Positions 17,552-25,605 of a stretch of 64,000 nucleotides of DNA are shown here, in pieces; position 1 is the stretch's first letter, and every line of letters begins with the position of its first letter. Source of the stretch: Candidatus Poribacteria bacterium (GTDB taxonomy: Bacteria; Poribacteria; WGA-4E; WGA-3G); contig PYIY01000178.1 in assembly GCA_003635195.1 (NCBI GenBank), positions 1-64,000 on the forward strand, read 5' to 3'. A program made the translations under genes and the position numbers. The notes below the pieces were generated by a model. That model searched no databases and was not told the DNA's origin. It was given only the letters and a program-made list of their open reading frames with translations.

Positions 17552-18061
17552 TTAAAACCTTTCCGCGGCAGCGATTTCCTCTTGGAGATATTTCTCACCG
17601 AGTTGCGCCATCCGTTCCTCAAATCGTTCGCCCGCAACTATCAACTCATACACCGAGCGCGACGACAGATTCCCTTCCTCATTGCCTGCCTCATGGATGG
17701 CTGGATAATGCGCACCAAACGTCGACTCGAAATACCTACCATCGACACCCAACACCATCTCCGTCGGTCCAAACTCAGCGAGGTTGCCCGGATGGTTTAA
17801 GGACGTTGCCGCTTCAAAGTATACATCACCGCGGCGAAGAATCCCTTTGCCGGGATGCGACACCGCTTTGCGAGCCGCGTATAACGGATCTAAATGCGCC
17901 CAGGCACCGCGACCGCCTGTCTCAAAAATATCGTCGATTTCACCGACAGTGAATGGTGTTACGAAGTCCGTCCAGAATCGTGTGTAATTCTGAAGGCTCG
18001 CACTGATCTCCTCAACCAATGCCTCTGCTCGCAAAAGCGTATCAAAATTTATGTCAACCAT
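17552..18061 (-). CDS. Phage virion morphogenesis (tail completion, gpS/gpG-like) protein
   Basis: This 169-residue protein fits the phage virion morphogenesis family, which joins the tail to the head or completes the tail tube. The signature region is GRGAWAHLDPLYAARKAVSHPGK, then ILRRGDVYFEAATS, then a strand FESTFGAHYPAIHEAG near the C-terminal third. It follows the head-closure candidate by 2 bp, and the start lies close to the end of that gene, consistent with one operon. The family call rests on the W-x-x-L/Y-AARK and ILRR pattern. Confidence 0.68.
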   Translation of the reverse strand: MVDINFDTLLRAEALVEEISASLQNYTRFWTDFVTPFTVGEIDDIFETGGRGAWAHLDPLYAARKAVSHPGKGILRRGDVYFEAATSLNHPGNLAEFGPTEMVLGVDGRYFESTFGAHYPAIHEAGNEEGNLSSRSVYELIVAGERFEERMAQLGEKYLQEEIAAAERF

Positions 18062-18063
18062 CG

Positions 18064-18405
18064 CTACGATACCCCTCGATGTAAAAGTTGCAGCTGCATG
18101 ACATTGCTACCTGTCATCGTGAGCACGCCCACAACTCGCAATTCCGAACCATCGGAACGTTTCACGAAATCGCCTTTCTTAATGGATAGGTTTGGCACCT
18201 CTAACAGTGCTGTCGAGTGCGACTCTTCTATCGGGACCCCCGAATTCAGTTCCACAGTATCCCGACGCGCATTCACGGAGTCCGGCGGCGGCACAATCCT
18301 GCAGACCACATTTTCAGCAATCGTTTCCTCGCCATCACGCTCGAAAGACGATCGACGGATCACTGTTACCTCTTCCTTGCTTTCAGGCGGAATCCTGAAT
18401 CTCAT
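18064..18405 (-). CDS. Head-closure / head-tail joining protein candidate
   Basis: This 113-residue beta-rich protein (RFRIPPESKEEVTVIRRSSF, VPNLSIKKGDFVKRSDGSEL, VVGVLTMTGSNVMQLQLL) resembles the small beta-barrel head-closure proteins that sit between the portal adaptor and the tail. The KKGDFV...LRVVGV arrangement is typical. Its place, between an adaptor-like protein (18.5 kb) and the virion morphogenesis protein (17.6 kb), supports this. No unique motif is seen. Confidence 0.55.
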   Translation of the reverse strand: MRFRIPPESKEEVTVIRRSSFERDGEETIAENVVCRIVPPPDSVNARRDTVELNSGVPIEESHSTALLEVPNLSIKKGDFVKRSDGSELRVVGVLTMTGSNVMQLQLLHRGVS

Positions 18406-18433
18406 AACTCCCTACCCTGTTAGGCGAGGTCCC

Positions 18434-18480
18434 CGTGCCTCGCCTACCTTCCGTGCCTCGCCTACCTTCCGTGCCTCGCC
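18434..18480. repeat. 18-bp tandem repeat, 2.6 copies
   Basis: CGTGCCTCGCCTACCTTC repeats at 18434 and 18452, with a partial third copy at 18470. The unit is half of the GCGAGG/CCTCGCC palindrome found at several other intergenic sites in this window. It lies between two head-tail joining genes. Confidence 0.8.
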
Positions 18481-18500
18481 GACTGCTAAGGGTTTACTCC

Positions 18501-19004
18501 TCAATCGTTATAGGTAATCACGCGACGATACGGATACTTCGGTTCACCGACCTCGCGACGCTCCGTACCCACGGCACCAAACGGGAGTTTCCGACCTCCA
18601 CCCTTCTTTGACGCGCCGTCGGACTTCGCAACGCTTTCCACGATGTCAGCGACCTTCTCTTCGACCTTCGTTAAATGAAATGACCGCTTCTCCTTCCAGT
18701 CAATGCTCTGCACCTCCGTGACAACCTGAAGCTGCGTTTGACGTATCATCTGCGGCGCGGTCAGACACAATTCTGAGGCGCACTGGTGCATCATGGCTAA
18801 AAGCGCATCGTCGCGAGCATCACCCGTCAACGCGTCCACATCAATGCCCAGCGCGGACAGACGTTTCCGTACCTGACGCTCGGCATCGGGGGCAAAGGGC
18901 TGCTGCGAGAGATAAGCATCGGAGATATGCACCGCAGTGACATCCGGCGCAATCAACCCTCGAACCGCATCGTAATGTGTTGAAGTCAGGACCGTTGCCG
19001 GCAT
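18501..19004 (-). CDS. Head-tail adaptor/connector candidate
   Basis: This ~167-residue protein starts at MPATVLTSTHYDAVRGLI (ATG 19004), because AGAGGG lies 7 bases upstream and the longer frame reads through a dispersed GGGCAGG repeat. The N-terminal ~75 residues are helical (VTAVHISDAYLSQQPFAPDA, LLAMMHQCASELCLTAPQMI), as in gp6-like adaptor proteins that dock under the portal. The C-terminus is basic and flexible. The role is inferred from gene order after the capsid gene. Confidence 0.5.
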   Translation of the reverse strand: MPATVLTSTHYDAVRGLIAPDVTAVHISDAYLSQQPFAPDAERQVRKRLSALGIDVDALTGDARDDALLAMMHQCASELCLTAPQMIRQTQLQVVTEVQSIDWKEKRSFHLTKVEEKVADIVESVAKSDGASKKGGGRKLPFGAVGTERREVGEPKYPYRRVITYND

Positions 19005-19069
19005 TTTAAACCCTCTTGTAGGGGCAGGTCTTGTGCCTGCCCACACTTTTGCCTGCTGATTGCTGACTG

Positions 19070-20431
19070 CTATTCCAAAACCTTCAGCGTCTTGGAACCC
19101 GTTTCGCCTATCACAACGATGTAGATCGCTTTCTTCGGCTGATACGAAATCCAGCCCCAGATCTCGGAACAGACGATGTACTCGACCTGCTTGAGCATAT
19201 CCCGGGTGGTCTCAATGATGTCTGTGTTCATCTGGGAAACGTACTCGACGGCTTTCCGTTTGTCATAGACAACAAAAGCATTGTGCTTCGTCGCAGCGTT
19301 CCCAGACCCCGCCTGAATCCGGTTCTGACAGTAGTCGTGCCACCCGACCCGAATCCCCTGCGCCAACTGGTTCATCACAGAGAAGCTCCCGCCAAACCCG
19401 CTCATGACGGCGTTCGGACGCTCGTTCATGTTGACCAGCATCACATTCGTTTCAGAAATTTTTGCCAACTGGAGATCCGTGATATCCGGATCATACCCGA
19501 TCGCAGAGGTCAACAGATAAGACCGTTTGAACCGTTTCTGGAGCGCGAGCCACGCTTTCGGGGTCATGCTAGTTGTAGCAGATGCGTCCAAGTCCTGAAG
19601 CCGAACGATCGTGCCACCGAGGTCGTCGCCACCGGCACCGTGAAACATCGTTTCAAGCCCTTCATCGACCTTCGCCATAATCCGCTGGACAGCGATCTCC
19701 TCAACGTGTTCCATTGCTTTGTCAATGAATTCGACTTCCCGGAGGTGTTCATACGTGAACGGGATTGCTAACATCCGCTTTTTTGGCTGGATCGGGCGTT
19801 CAGAGGTGTCGAAGGTCGCCATCGGGGGATCCGCCCCAGGCGTCCGCTGCTCCTCACGGAACGCATCTTCCTCATACTCAAGGATCGTAGCGCGGTAGTC
19901 TTTCTTACTCGTCTCCGCCATACGCGTCGTCAATTCCTCAAGCGCGATATCGACTTCCACATCTTCGTCCCAATGCGCCATCGCATCGTGGTAAGGGGTC
20001 AACGTCGAACCCGGGGGCGTATCATGAACATCTTGGAAAGTGCCGGCACGCTCCCAACGCGCACGTCTTTCGGCTTTCCGTGCCGCCGCTTCGATCTGCG
20101 GACGATACACCGTACTCCGATACGCGTTCAGACACATCTCTTTGAGTGCCAACTCTTTCCCCGGATCGCCAATCACGTCTTCAGTGCGAGTCGGCCAAAT
20201 GCCCGCCGCAGGGTTACACTCCGTGGTCATTTCTAACTCATCAAGCACCACCTCAAACCCGGAACGCCGGTCGTCATCGGCACCCAACTCACCGTCTTTC
20301 TCTGGATCGTATTGGGAATCGAGATACGCAGAAAACGGCATGCCCGCATCCGCCGCTTGCTCGACAAGCCCGGCACGCTGCGACGCATTCCCATACCTTT
20401 CTACGACTTCTCGTGTCGTCATTAAAGCCAT
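19070..20431 (-). CDS. Major capsid protein (probable)
   Basis: At 453 residues, with no signal peptide, this is the largest protein of the head block after the protease/scaffold and small head protein, the usual place of the coat subunit. The N-terminal ~150 residues are charged and helical; a long middle region (PKKRMLAIPFTYEHLREVEF, QRIMAKVDEGLETMFHGAGG) would be the spine-helix region. The C-terminal half (TPKAWLALQKRFKRSYLLTS, YDPDITDLQLAKISETNVML, AFVVYDKRKAVEYVSQMNTD) reads like the A and P domains of HK97-fold coats. It ends with a strand-rich GWISYQPKKAIYIVVIGETG segment. The family is inferred from this layout. Confidence 0.65.
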   Translation of the reverse strand: MALMTTREVVERYGNASQRAGLVEQAADAGMPFSAYLDSQYDPEKDGELGADDDRRSGFEVVLDELEMTTECNPAAGIWPTRTEDVIGDPGKELALKEMCLNAYRSTVYRPQIEAAARKAERRARWERAGTFQDVHDTPPGSTLTPYHDAMAHWDEDVEVDIALEELTTRMAETSKKDYRATILEYEEDAFREEQRTPGADPPMATFDTSERPIQPKKRMLAIPFTYEHLREVEFIDKAMEHVEEIAVQRIMAKVDEGLETMFHGAGGDDLGGTIVRLQDLDASATTSMTPKAWLALQKRFKRSYLLTSAIGYDPDITDLQLAKISETNVMLVNMNERPNAVMSGFGGSFSVMNQLAQGIRVGWHDYCQNRIQAGSGNAATKHNAFVVYDKRKAVEYVSQMNTDIIETTRDMLKQVEYIVCSEIWGWISYQPKKAIYIVVIGETGSKTLKVLE

Positions 20432-20444
20432 TGTTTTCTTCTCC

Positions 20445-20642
20445 TTTTTCTATGGTTATCGGTTATCAGTTGTCGGTTGCCGGTAAGAGTAGCAGTCAGC
20501 AGTCAGGCGGATTTTTTTCAAAAATCCTTTCAGCCGTCGGTAAGAAGTTATCGGTAGGAGGGAACTCCGATTCCCGACTCTTTGCTGGCTAATTGCTAAT
20601 TGCTATCTTGCTGACCGCTGACCGCTGATCGCTGACCGCTAA
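20445..20642. repeat. Heptamer repeat region before the capsid gene
   Basis: Irregular 7-bp units (GGTTATC, AGTTGTC, AGCAGTC, then GCTAATT and GCTGACC) fill the 210 bp between the capsid gene and the small head protein. Arms of opposite sense lie at the two ends. No coding sequence is supported. Confidence 0.65.
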
Positions 20643-21179
20643 TTACCCTGGAAACGCCATAAGGGCATGTGTTGTGTCAAACTCCAGCACCTGTCCCTTG
20701 CCCTTCAGCGTGTCAATCACGTCACCAACCGTTTCAGAGATGCTATTGACTTGTGTTCGCACAGCGTTTTGCGTGCTGCGAGCCTCTGCAGCAGAATCGA
20801 TCTCTGTGTCTGCAGCAAGTGCAGCAAGATCCGTCGGCAACGCTGCAGGCGCGCTCACGGCTTTCACATACCCTTTCGCATTGCTCGGTCCGAGTCCAGC
20901 GACAAGTTTATCGCCTCGCTTCACCGTCTCGTTACTCGCAAGCGGGACCCGCAAGCCGCCGAACATATACGCTGCAGTGATCTGTGTAGCGTCAACAGCG
21001 ATGATCACACCATCAAATTCTTCACCATCGGCGGGTAACTCGGCTTTCCCATTGTCGTTGATCTTATAGACCCTGCCGACTGCCGTGCTACGGTTCTTCT
21101 TGGTTATGTCGTAATTGATGGTCGACTTATCATGCGGGATACTCGTCGTCACCACAAATGGGTGTTCCTTCAAAGCCAT
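20643..21179 (-). CDS. Small head protein, decoration-protein candidate
   Basis: This 178-residue protein is placed between the protease/scaffold gene and the major capsid gene, the usual place of a capsid decoration protein. Residues ~25-100 form a compact beta-domain (AVGRVYKINDNGKAELPADG, FDGVIIAVDATQ, VPLASNETVKRGDKLVAG) like gpD- or DUF2190-type proteins. The C-terminal ~70 residues are helical. No exact family is recognised. Confidence 0.55.
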   Translation of the reverse strand: MALKEHPFVVTTSIPHDKSTINYDITKKNRSTAVGRVYKINDNGKAELPADGEEFDGVIIAVDATQITAAYMFGGLRVPLASNETVKRGDKLVAGLGPSNAKGYVKAVSAPAALPTDLAALAADTEIDSAAEARSTQNAVRTQVNSISETVGDVIDTLKGKGQVLEFDTTHALMAFPG

Positions 21180-21189
21180 TTCTCATTCC

Positions 21190-21360
21190 TCCATTTTAAG
21201 GTTATAAGTTGTTGGTACGTTCGCTACGCTCACTTTTGGTTATAAGTTAAGAGGGTTCACTGTGGTATCCATATCCCTTTGGGATATTCCATCTGGCGAA
21301 CGATTGTTACAAACCCACCTCTTAACTAAAAACCAAGAACCTAAAGCGGAACGAAGTGGA
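21190..21360. repeat. Heptamer-armed palindromic repeat
   Basis: GGTTATAAGTTAAGAGG faces CCTCTTAACTAAAAACC around a core that includes GATTGTTAC. The same design, with the same GTTAAGAGG/CCTCTTAAC arms and GATTGTTAC core, occurs at 59.5-59.64 kb. It fills the space between the protease/scaffold and the small head protein. Confidence 0.7.
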
Positions 21361-21375
21361 GCGTACCAAGAACCA

Positions 21376-22707
21376 CTACCGCCATCTCCGTTTCCGTTGA
21401 CGCGGAGTCCGTTTATTTCGCTCTGGGGGCGGTTCATGCTCATCGGTCGTCGATCTGCCTGCCGGTAACGCCGCATCGCCTTTCTTCTTGTTCTGGGCGA
21501 TATGCTCTTCGAGTTTCTCCAGCGGCATGTCGCCGTAATACTCGCGATGGTATTCCTCGTCGAAGTCGTCACCGTAGGCACGGTTGCCTTGCTTGATCGC
21601 TTCCTCAACGCGCGCCTCGCGATACGCCTCGCCATCTTTGGCAGCTGCCTGTAGGTCCGCGATCTCGTCTTTCTGTGTTTCGACTTGACTGCGGAGACCC
21701 GTGACCTCACCTGTCACTTTTTCTAAAACGGTATCCGGGTCATCTGTCGAGCGTACGTCCTTGAGATCCAACGCATCCCGCAACGTCGTAACGAACTGTT
21801 GACGCGCCGTATCCACATCCTGCGACGCATTTGTGAGGTCGGCGATCTCGTCTTTCTGTGTTGAAATGGTGGTGCGAAGTCCCGCTACCTCGGTTTCGAG
21901 TGCTTTCACAACCGCATCGGGTTCATCCGTCGATTTCAGCGTCGGGACTTTGAGGGCGTCCCGTAATTTTTCCGCCCACTCTTGATCTGTCATGAGTAAT
22001 TCCTCCATAAAACCTCGTAAAACGTTTTTCATGGGTGCTTCAGGTTCCCCTGAAACCGCTTCCAAAAAACGTTGCTTTTCTATCGAGGTGTATCGGTTAG
22101 ACCCAAACTCAACGAGTGAAATTTCTTTGAGCCGGGCATCGAAAACAGTGTATGTAGCCACCTGCATCTTGCCGTCTTTGTCCTCATACTTTTTTCCCAT
22201 TTTATGGGTGCATTGCCCCTCGCGTTCAGGTTCCCAGTCCCAAAAGGAATAGCGGCGGATGGGTAGGTTACATAAATTACAAATTTCACGGGCATCGTAG
22301 AACCCAACAGACGCTTGGTTCACCAGCCCATTCTCTATTGCGCGGATGAGCTGCGCACTTGACGTGAAATGAAAACTCGACTCTTTGTTGTAATCCATGT
22401 CCTTGAGAATGAAAAAGTCGATAAGCAACTCATTTTTAGCCGTGAGCATGGCATCCACGCTACGTCCATACCCGAAGGAGCGAGAATACGTCCCATGGTG
22501 GTCTTTCAAAGCGACACCTAACTTGTCTTTGGCATCTCTTTCAAAGTTCTTAAGCGTCGTATCGGGATCCATCATGGAGTTGTGTTTATCCAATTTGTCG
22601 TTCGATGCAGTTATCCGAATCCAATACTTAGAATCCGTCTCTTCAGGTAAATCGTCGTGCATGTCCCGGGTTCCAATGCTACAGGGTAGCATTCTTATAT
22701 TTTCCAT
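21376..22707 (-). CDS. Prohead protease-scaffold fusion protein (probable)
   Basis: This 443-residue protein follows the portal gene. Residues ~25-230 resemble a prohead-protease-type domain: GVALKDHHGTYSRSFGYGRS, then FHFTSSAQLIRAIENGLVNQ and ASVGFYDA, then LKEISLVEFGSNRY. A zinc-knuckle-like set of cysteines (CNLCNLP ... GQCTHKMG) is inserted at ~155-185. Residues ~250-400 hold two ~75-residue coiled-coil repeats (both with LRDAL, STD(E/D)PD and TQKDEIADL), as expected for a scaffold. The C-terminus is strongly basic. The catalytic serine and histidine cannot be assigned with certainty. AAAGGGGG precedes ATG 22707. Confidence 0.65.
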   Translation of the reverse strand: MENIRMLPCSIGTRDMHDDLPEETDSKYWIRITASNDKLDKHNSMMDPDTTLKNFERDAKDKLGVALKDHHGTYSRSFGYGRSVDAMLTAKNELLIDFFILKDMDYNKESSFHFTSSAQLIRAIENGLVNQASVGFYDAREICNLCNLPIRRYSFWDWEPEREGQCTHKMGKKYEDKDGKMQVATYTVFDARLKEISLVEFGSNRYTSIEKQRFLEAVSGEPEAPMKNVLRGFMEELLMTDQEWAEKLRDALKVPTLKSTDEPDAVVKALETEVAGLRTTISTQKDEIADLTNASQDVDTARQQFVTTLRDALDLKDVRSTDDPDTVLEKVTGEVTGLRSQVETQKDEIADLQAAAKDGEAYREARVEEAIKQGNRAYGDDFDEEYHREYYGDMPLEKLEEHIAQNKKKGDAALPAGRSTTDEHEPPPERNKRTPRQRKRRWR

Positions 22708-22761
22708 AGTTAACCCCCTTTCAATCGTTTATCTAAACCTCTCCATGCCCTGTTTTTTCTC

Positions 22762-22791
22762 TTGACAAAATGTCTAATAAAGTGCTATAAT
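22762..22791 (+). promoter_or_regulatory. Sigma-70-type promoter of the third GIY-YIG gene
   Basis: TTGACA (22762-22767), an 18-bp spacer, and TATAAT (22786-22791) with an extended TGC before it. This is a near-consensus promoter driving the leader and homing gene on the plus strand. Confidence 0.8.
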
Positions 22792-22795
22792 ATTG

Positions 22796-22890
22796 GTGTA
22801 TTGCTGGTAGAGAATACGACCCTCGTCGCAAGGCGGGGTCTCTACCAGAAACCGAGTCGTATCGGGAGCAATACACTTTTAGCAATACAA
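22796..22890 (+). ncRNA. Pseudoknotted leader RNA of the GIY-YIG gene, copy 3
   Basis: Strands in order: A GTGTATTGCT 22796-22805; B GGTAGAG 22806-22812; C ATACGAC 22814-22820; a hairpin with a GCAA tetraloop 22821-22839; B' CTCTACC 22840-22846; C' GTCGTAT 22856-22862; A' AGCAATACAC 22867-22876. All three helices are perfect (10, 7 and 7 bp). A second near copy of A' (AGCAATACAA) follows at 22881-22890. B and C form a pseudoknot closed by A. Confidence 0.65.
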
Positions 22891-22908
22891 CCCCTGAAGG
22901 AGTTTATA

Positions 22909-23715
22909 ATGAAAAATCCTGGTATCTATATCCTTACGTCTCCGAGTGGCAAAAAATATGTTGGTAAAGATAGCAATTTGCCAACCCGTGTGAGAGATCA
23001 CTTGAGCGGTAATACCCCTCAGTGTCGTCATGTCCACCGGGCAATTCAGAAATATGGGCGTGAAGCCTTTTCTGTTGAAATAATCCGATACCCCGGAATT
23101 TCGGAGGATGCATTGAATGCAGTGGAGCGTTGGAAAATTAGGCAACTTCAAACGCTTTCTCCCAGTGGCTATAATCTGACAGAAGGCGGTGAGGGGGTTA
23201 TCCCCTCTGAAGAAATACGTCGAAAAAAGAGCGCAATTGTCTCTAAACAAATTGCCAATGGCACACACAATTTTGTCGGCGAAAATCACCCGGCCAAACA
23301 ACATGTTAAAAAAGGCACACATCACTTCCTCGGCGATAAGAATCCAGTCCACAAACAGCTTGCGGATGGCAAACATCACTTTCTTGATAGTAATTTCCAG
23401 CGTCAAGTTCAGAAAAAACGAATTGATAAAGGGACACACAATTTTCTCGGTAGTGATTTCCAACAGTACCACGCAAAAAAACGAATTGATGAGGGTACAC
23501 ACAACTTCCTGGGTGAGAACCATCCAATCAAACGCCTTTCCAAAGAAGGCAGACACCCAAGCACCCGCAAACGCCTGAAAGGCGAATGGTGCTATATCAT
23601 TGCGTTGTCTCGTTTTTGGTATGAAATTCACGATTATACCCTCAAACGTCGTGCCGAATTCCTGTCTAAAGACATCCCTGATACATCAAACGCCGAACAG
23701 ACATACCTTTTTTAG
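22909..23715 (+). CDS. GIY-YIG homing endonuclease (3)
   Basis: This 268-residue protein starts at ATG 22909, with AAGGAG seven bases upstream. Residues 3-98 form the nuclease domain: GIYILTSPSGKKYVGKDSN, arginine in TRVRDHL, YGREAFSVEIIRYP, and PSGYNLTEGGEG. About six DNA-binding units follow, of a less common kind than NUMOD3 (GTHHFLGDKNPVHKQLADG and variants), each with a GTHxF core. The stop TAG shares TTAG with the stop of the convergent portal gene. It is a free-standing guest between portal and protease genes. Confidence 0.88.
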   Translation: MKNPGIYILTSPSGKKYVGKDSNLPTRVRDHLSGNTPQCRHVHRAIQKYGREAFSVEIIRYPGISEDALNAVERWKIRQLQTLSPSGYNLTEGGEGVIPSEEIRRKKSAIVSKQIANGTHNFVGENHPAKQHVKKGTHHFLGDKNPVHKQLADGKHHFLDSNFQRQVQKKRIDKGTHNFLGSDFQQYHAKKRIDEGTHNFLGENHPIKRLSKEGRHPSTRKRLKGEWCYIIALSRFWYEIHDYTLKRRAEFLSKDIPDTSNAEQTYLF

Positions 23716-25121
23716 TCAGACAATTGTCGATGCTGAAGTTTCCCCATCCCGCCAAAAACTCGCATTCCCGCCGAATGTTTGTTTTTCTCTGCTTTGAACT
23801 TCTCGACGGCATCCTCGTAAACGTCTGCCTCGATGCCGTCCATGTCTTGTAATTGCTTAAGTTTTGTAAGATTTTCAATCTTGACACCCTCGGCTTCAGC
23901 AATGGCTTTCACATCCTGCGGATCCGGTGTGTTCTCGAAATAGAAGGTCACTTTCCCTTGACGACCCTCCGCCCGTAACACATACCCTAACAGGGTTGAA
24001 AACACCCCCGCCACCGTGGACTGGATACTCGATATGTTGATCCGATAGTCCTTTCTTTGTTCAACTGCGTGGGTTTCCGCGACCGCCTCATTGGAATGCT
24101 GCTTAATTGGGGTTGACCCCGTCGCACGTCCAACCCGCCGGTCATACAATCGCATCAAACCATCAACGAGTCCAAAGAATGAGGTTTGCATCTGCCCTCC
24201 TTTCGGCATGTTCACCGTCACGAGGTCCAAGTGGCTATACCCTTCATTTGGGGCTAAGTTAGAATACATCTGGTTGATGCCGCTCAGGAAATCCTGGATA
24301 AACGCGTCTTCCTTTTCAACATCACCGATAACATCCGGCGGCATGAAGTCTCTTAACTTCTCAGTGTCAACTGTGAAATCTGAACGCGCCCAGCCCTGGG
24401 ACTCCAGGACCCTCCGAAAATCGTGCATCACGCCAAGCATCCGGATGACATCCAAGGGTGCCGATTCCAACATGGATCGACCGAACGGTTCATTCGGACC
24501 CGCATTGAAGGGGACATACATCACTGTCGGATCGTCATGTAACGATACCCATTTCCCGTTCTGCCACTGACCGAGATGCCAGTCGTTACCCATCCGGTTG
24601 AAACGCGCTACATACGGATCCATCACCGCGATGTCCATCGCCATATCCGCCGTTTCGTTGAGTTCCAGCTCCCAAAAAATAGCACCGCCTTTATAGATGC
24701 CGGCAAACACCCTATCAATCAACACGTCTGGATCATGGTGTTTCGCCTCAAGTCTCGAAAAGAAGTCGTCGATAATCGGCGTGGCACCTTTCGGCGTCAC
24801 TTGGTATCCCCAAGATTCGTTCGCATTCCGCAGGAAATCCGTGTAGGCTTTATTGACCTCCGGGCTGATACTCGTTACCACCTTCATGAACTGATCGACC
24901 GGCAGACGCATCAACTCTTCTTCTGTCCAGTTTTTCAGCTGCCAAACACTTCGCGACCGTTCTGGGGGTGCCACATGGTACATCGTCTGCTGACGATGCG
25001 GATCCTGCATCGAAACACGACCGCCCGCCAATGCCCGTGTGTTCCGCGACCGTGCGACCGCTCTTGGATCTCTACCGAAAAGCCGTTTGTTGATGTCCCG
25101 AAATGTTCGTTGTAGGTTCAT
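23712..25121 (-). CDS. Portal protein (DUF935/gp29-like)
   Basis: This 469-residue protein would form the dodecameric ring through which DNA enters the head. Features of the portal family: an N-terminal MNLQRTFRDINKRLFG, a wing-like core (SPEVNKAYTDFLRNANESWG, ADMAMDIAVMDPYVARF), a MYVPFNAGPNEPFGRSMLES segment with the conserved P(F/Y)GRS motif, and a helical crown (IAEAEGVKIENLTKLKQLQD). The start overlaps the stop of the acetyltransferase gene (ATGA), and terminase lies just upstream, the usual packaging order. Confidence 0.82.
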   Translation of the reverse strand: MNLQRTFRDINKRLFGRDPRAVARSRNTRALAGGRVSMQDPHRQQTMYHVAPPERSRSVWQLKNWTEEELMRLPVDQFMKVVTSISPEVNKAYTDFLRNANESWGYQVTPKGATPIIDDFFSRLEAKHHDPDVLIDRVFAGIYKGGAIFWELELNETADMAMDIAVMDPYVARFNRMGNDWHLGQWQNGKWVSLHDDPTVMYVPFNAGPNEPFGRSMLESAPLDVIRMLGVMHDFRRVLESQGWARSDFTVDTEKLRDFMPPDVIGDVEKEDAFIQDFLSGINQMYSNLAPNEGYSHLDLVTVNMPKGGQMQTSFFGLVDGLMRLYDRRVGRATGSTPIKQHSNEAVAETHAVEQRKDYRINISSIQSTVAGVFSTLLGYVLRAEGRQGKVTFYFENTPDPQDVKAIAEAEGVKIENLTKLKQLQDMDGIEADVYEDAVEKFKAEKNKHSAGMRVFGGMGKLQHRQLSD

Positions 25122-25597
25122 TCGCTAAACCAATAGACATAACAGTCGTGATGCCCATTTTCAGGGTATTCCTCACAGGGCTGCGTCGCATAGACGGTAA
25201 ATCCACGCCGTTCCCATATTCCCGCTGCGATTTTGTCGGATTGAAGGCTCGCGAGAGCCACACACCGACTCCCACACGCCTGAGCATCGTTCATTATTTT
25301 TTTGATGATCCACGCCGCATGCCCTTGCCTACGATGGTCAGGATGCACGGCAAAGAAACGAATAAAGGTTTCACCGTCCCATCCATCTCCATATACCTGT
25401 CCGTATGTTACCGTTGCGATCAGGGCACCGTCGATCGACCGAAGTCTGTAGAGTTGACCATCCTTACCCGGATCTGATAGGATCCCGGCTACCGCGCGTT
25501 CGATGTAGTCACGGTCAACAGGGAACGAGACATCGAGGAGTTCAATGACTTCATTTACTTCATTGCTTTCAGTGGGGTCCACCGCTTTCCAGTCCAT
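25118..25597 (-). CDS. GNAT-family N-acetyltransferase
   Basis: This 159-residue protein has the GNAT fold that transfers acetyl from acetyl-CoA to an amine. The acetyl-CoA-binding motif is FAVHPDHRRQGHAAWIIKKI (R-R-x-G-x-A at ~residues 95-100), preceded by strand GALIATVTYGQV and followed by CVALASLQSDKIAAGIWERR and the closing GFTVYATQ. It is inserted between large terminase and portal, and its stop overlaps the portal start (ATGA), so it is part of the packaging operon. The substrate is unknown; it may modify a host or capsid protein. Confidence 0.85.
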   Translation of the reverse strand: MDWKAVDPTESNEVNEVIELLDVSFPVDRDYIERAVAGILSDPGKDGQLYRLRSIDGALIATVTYGQVYGDGWDGETFIRFFAVHPDHRRQGHAAWIIKKIMNDAQACGSRCVALASLQSDKIAAGIWERRGFTVYATQPCEEYPENGHHDCYVYWFSE

Positions 25598-25605
25598 AAA
25601 TATTT

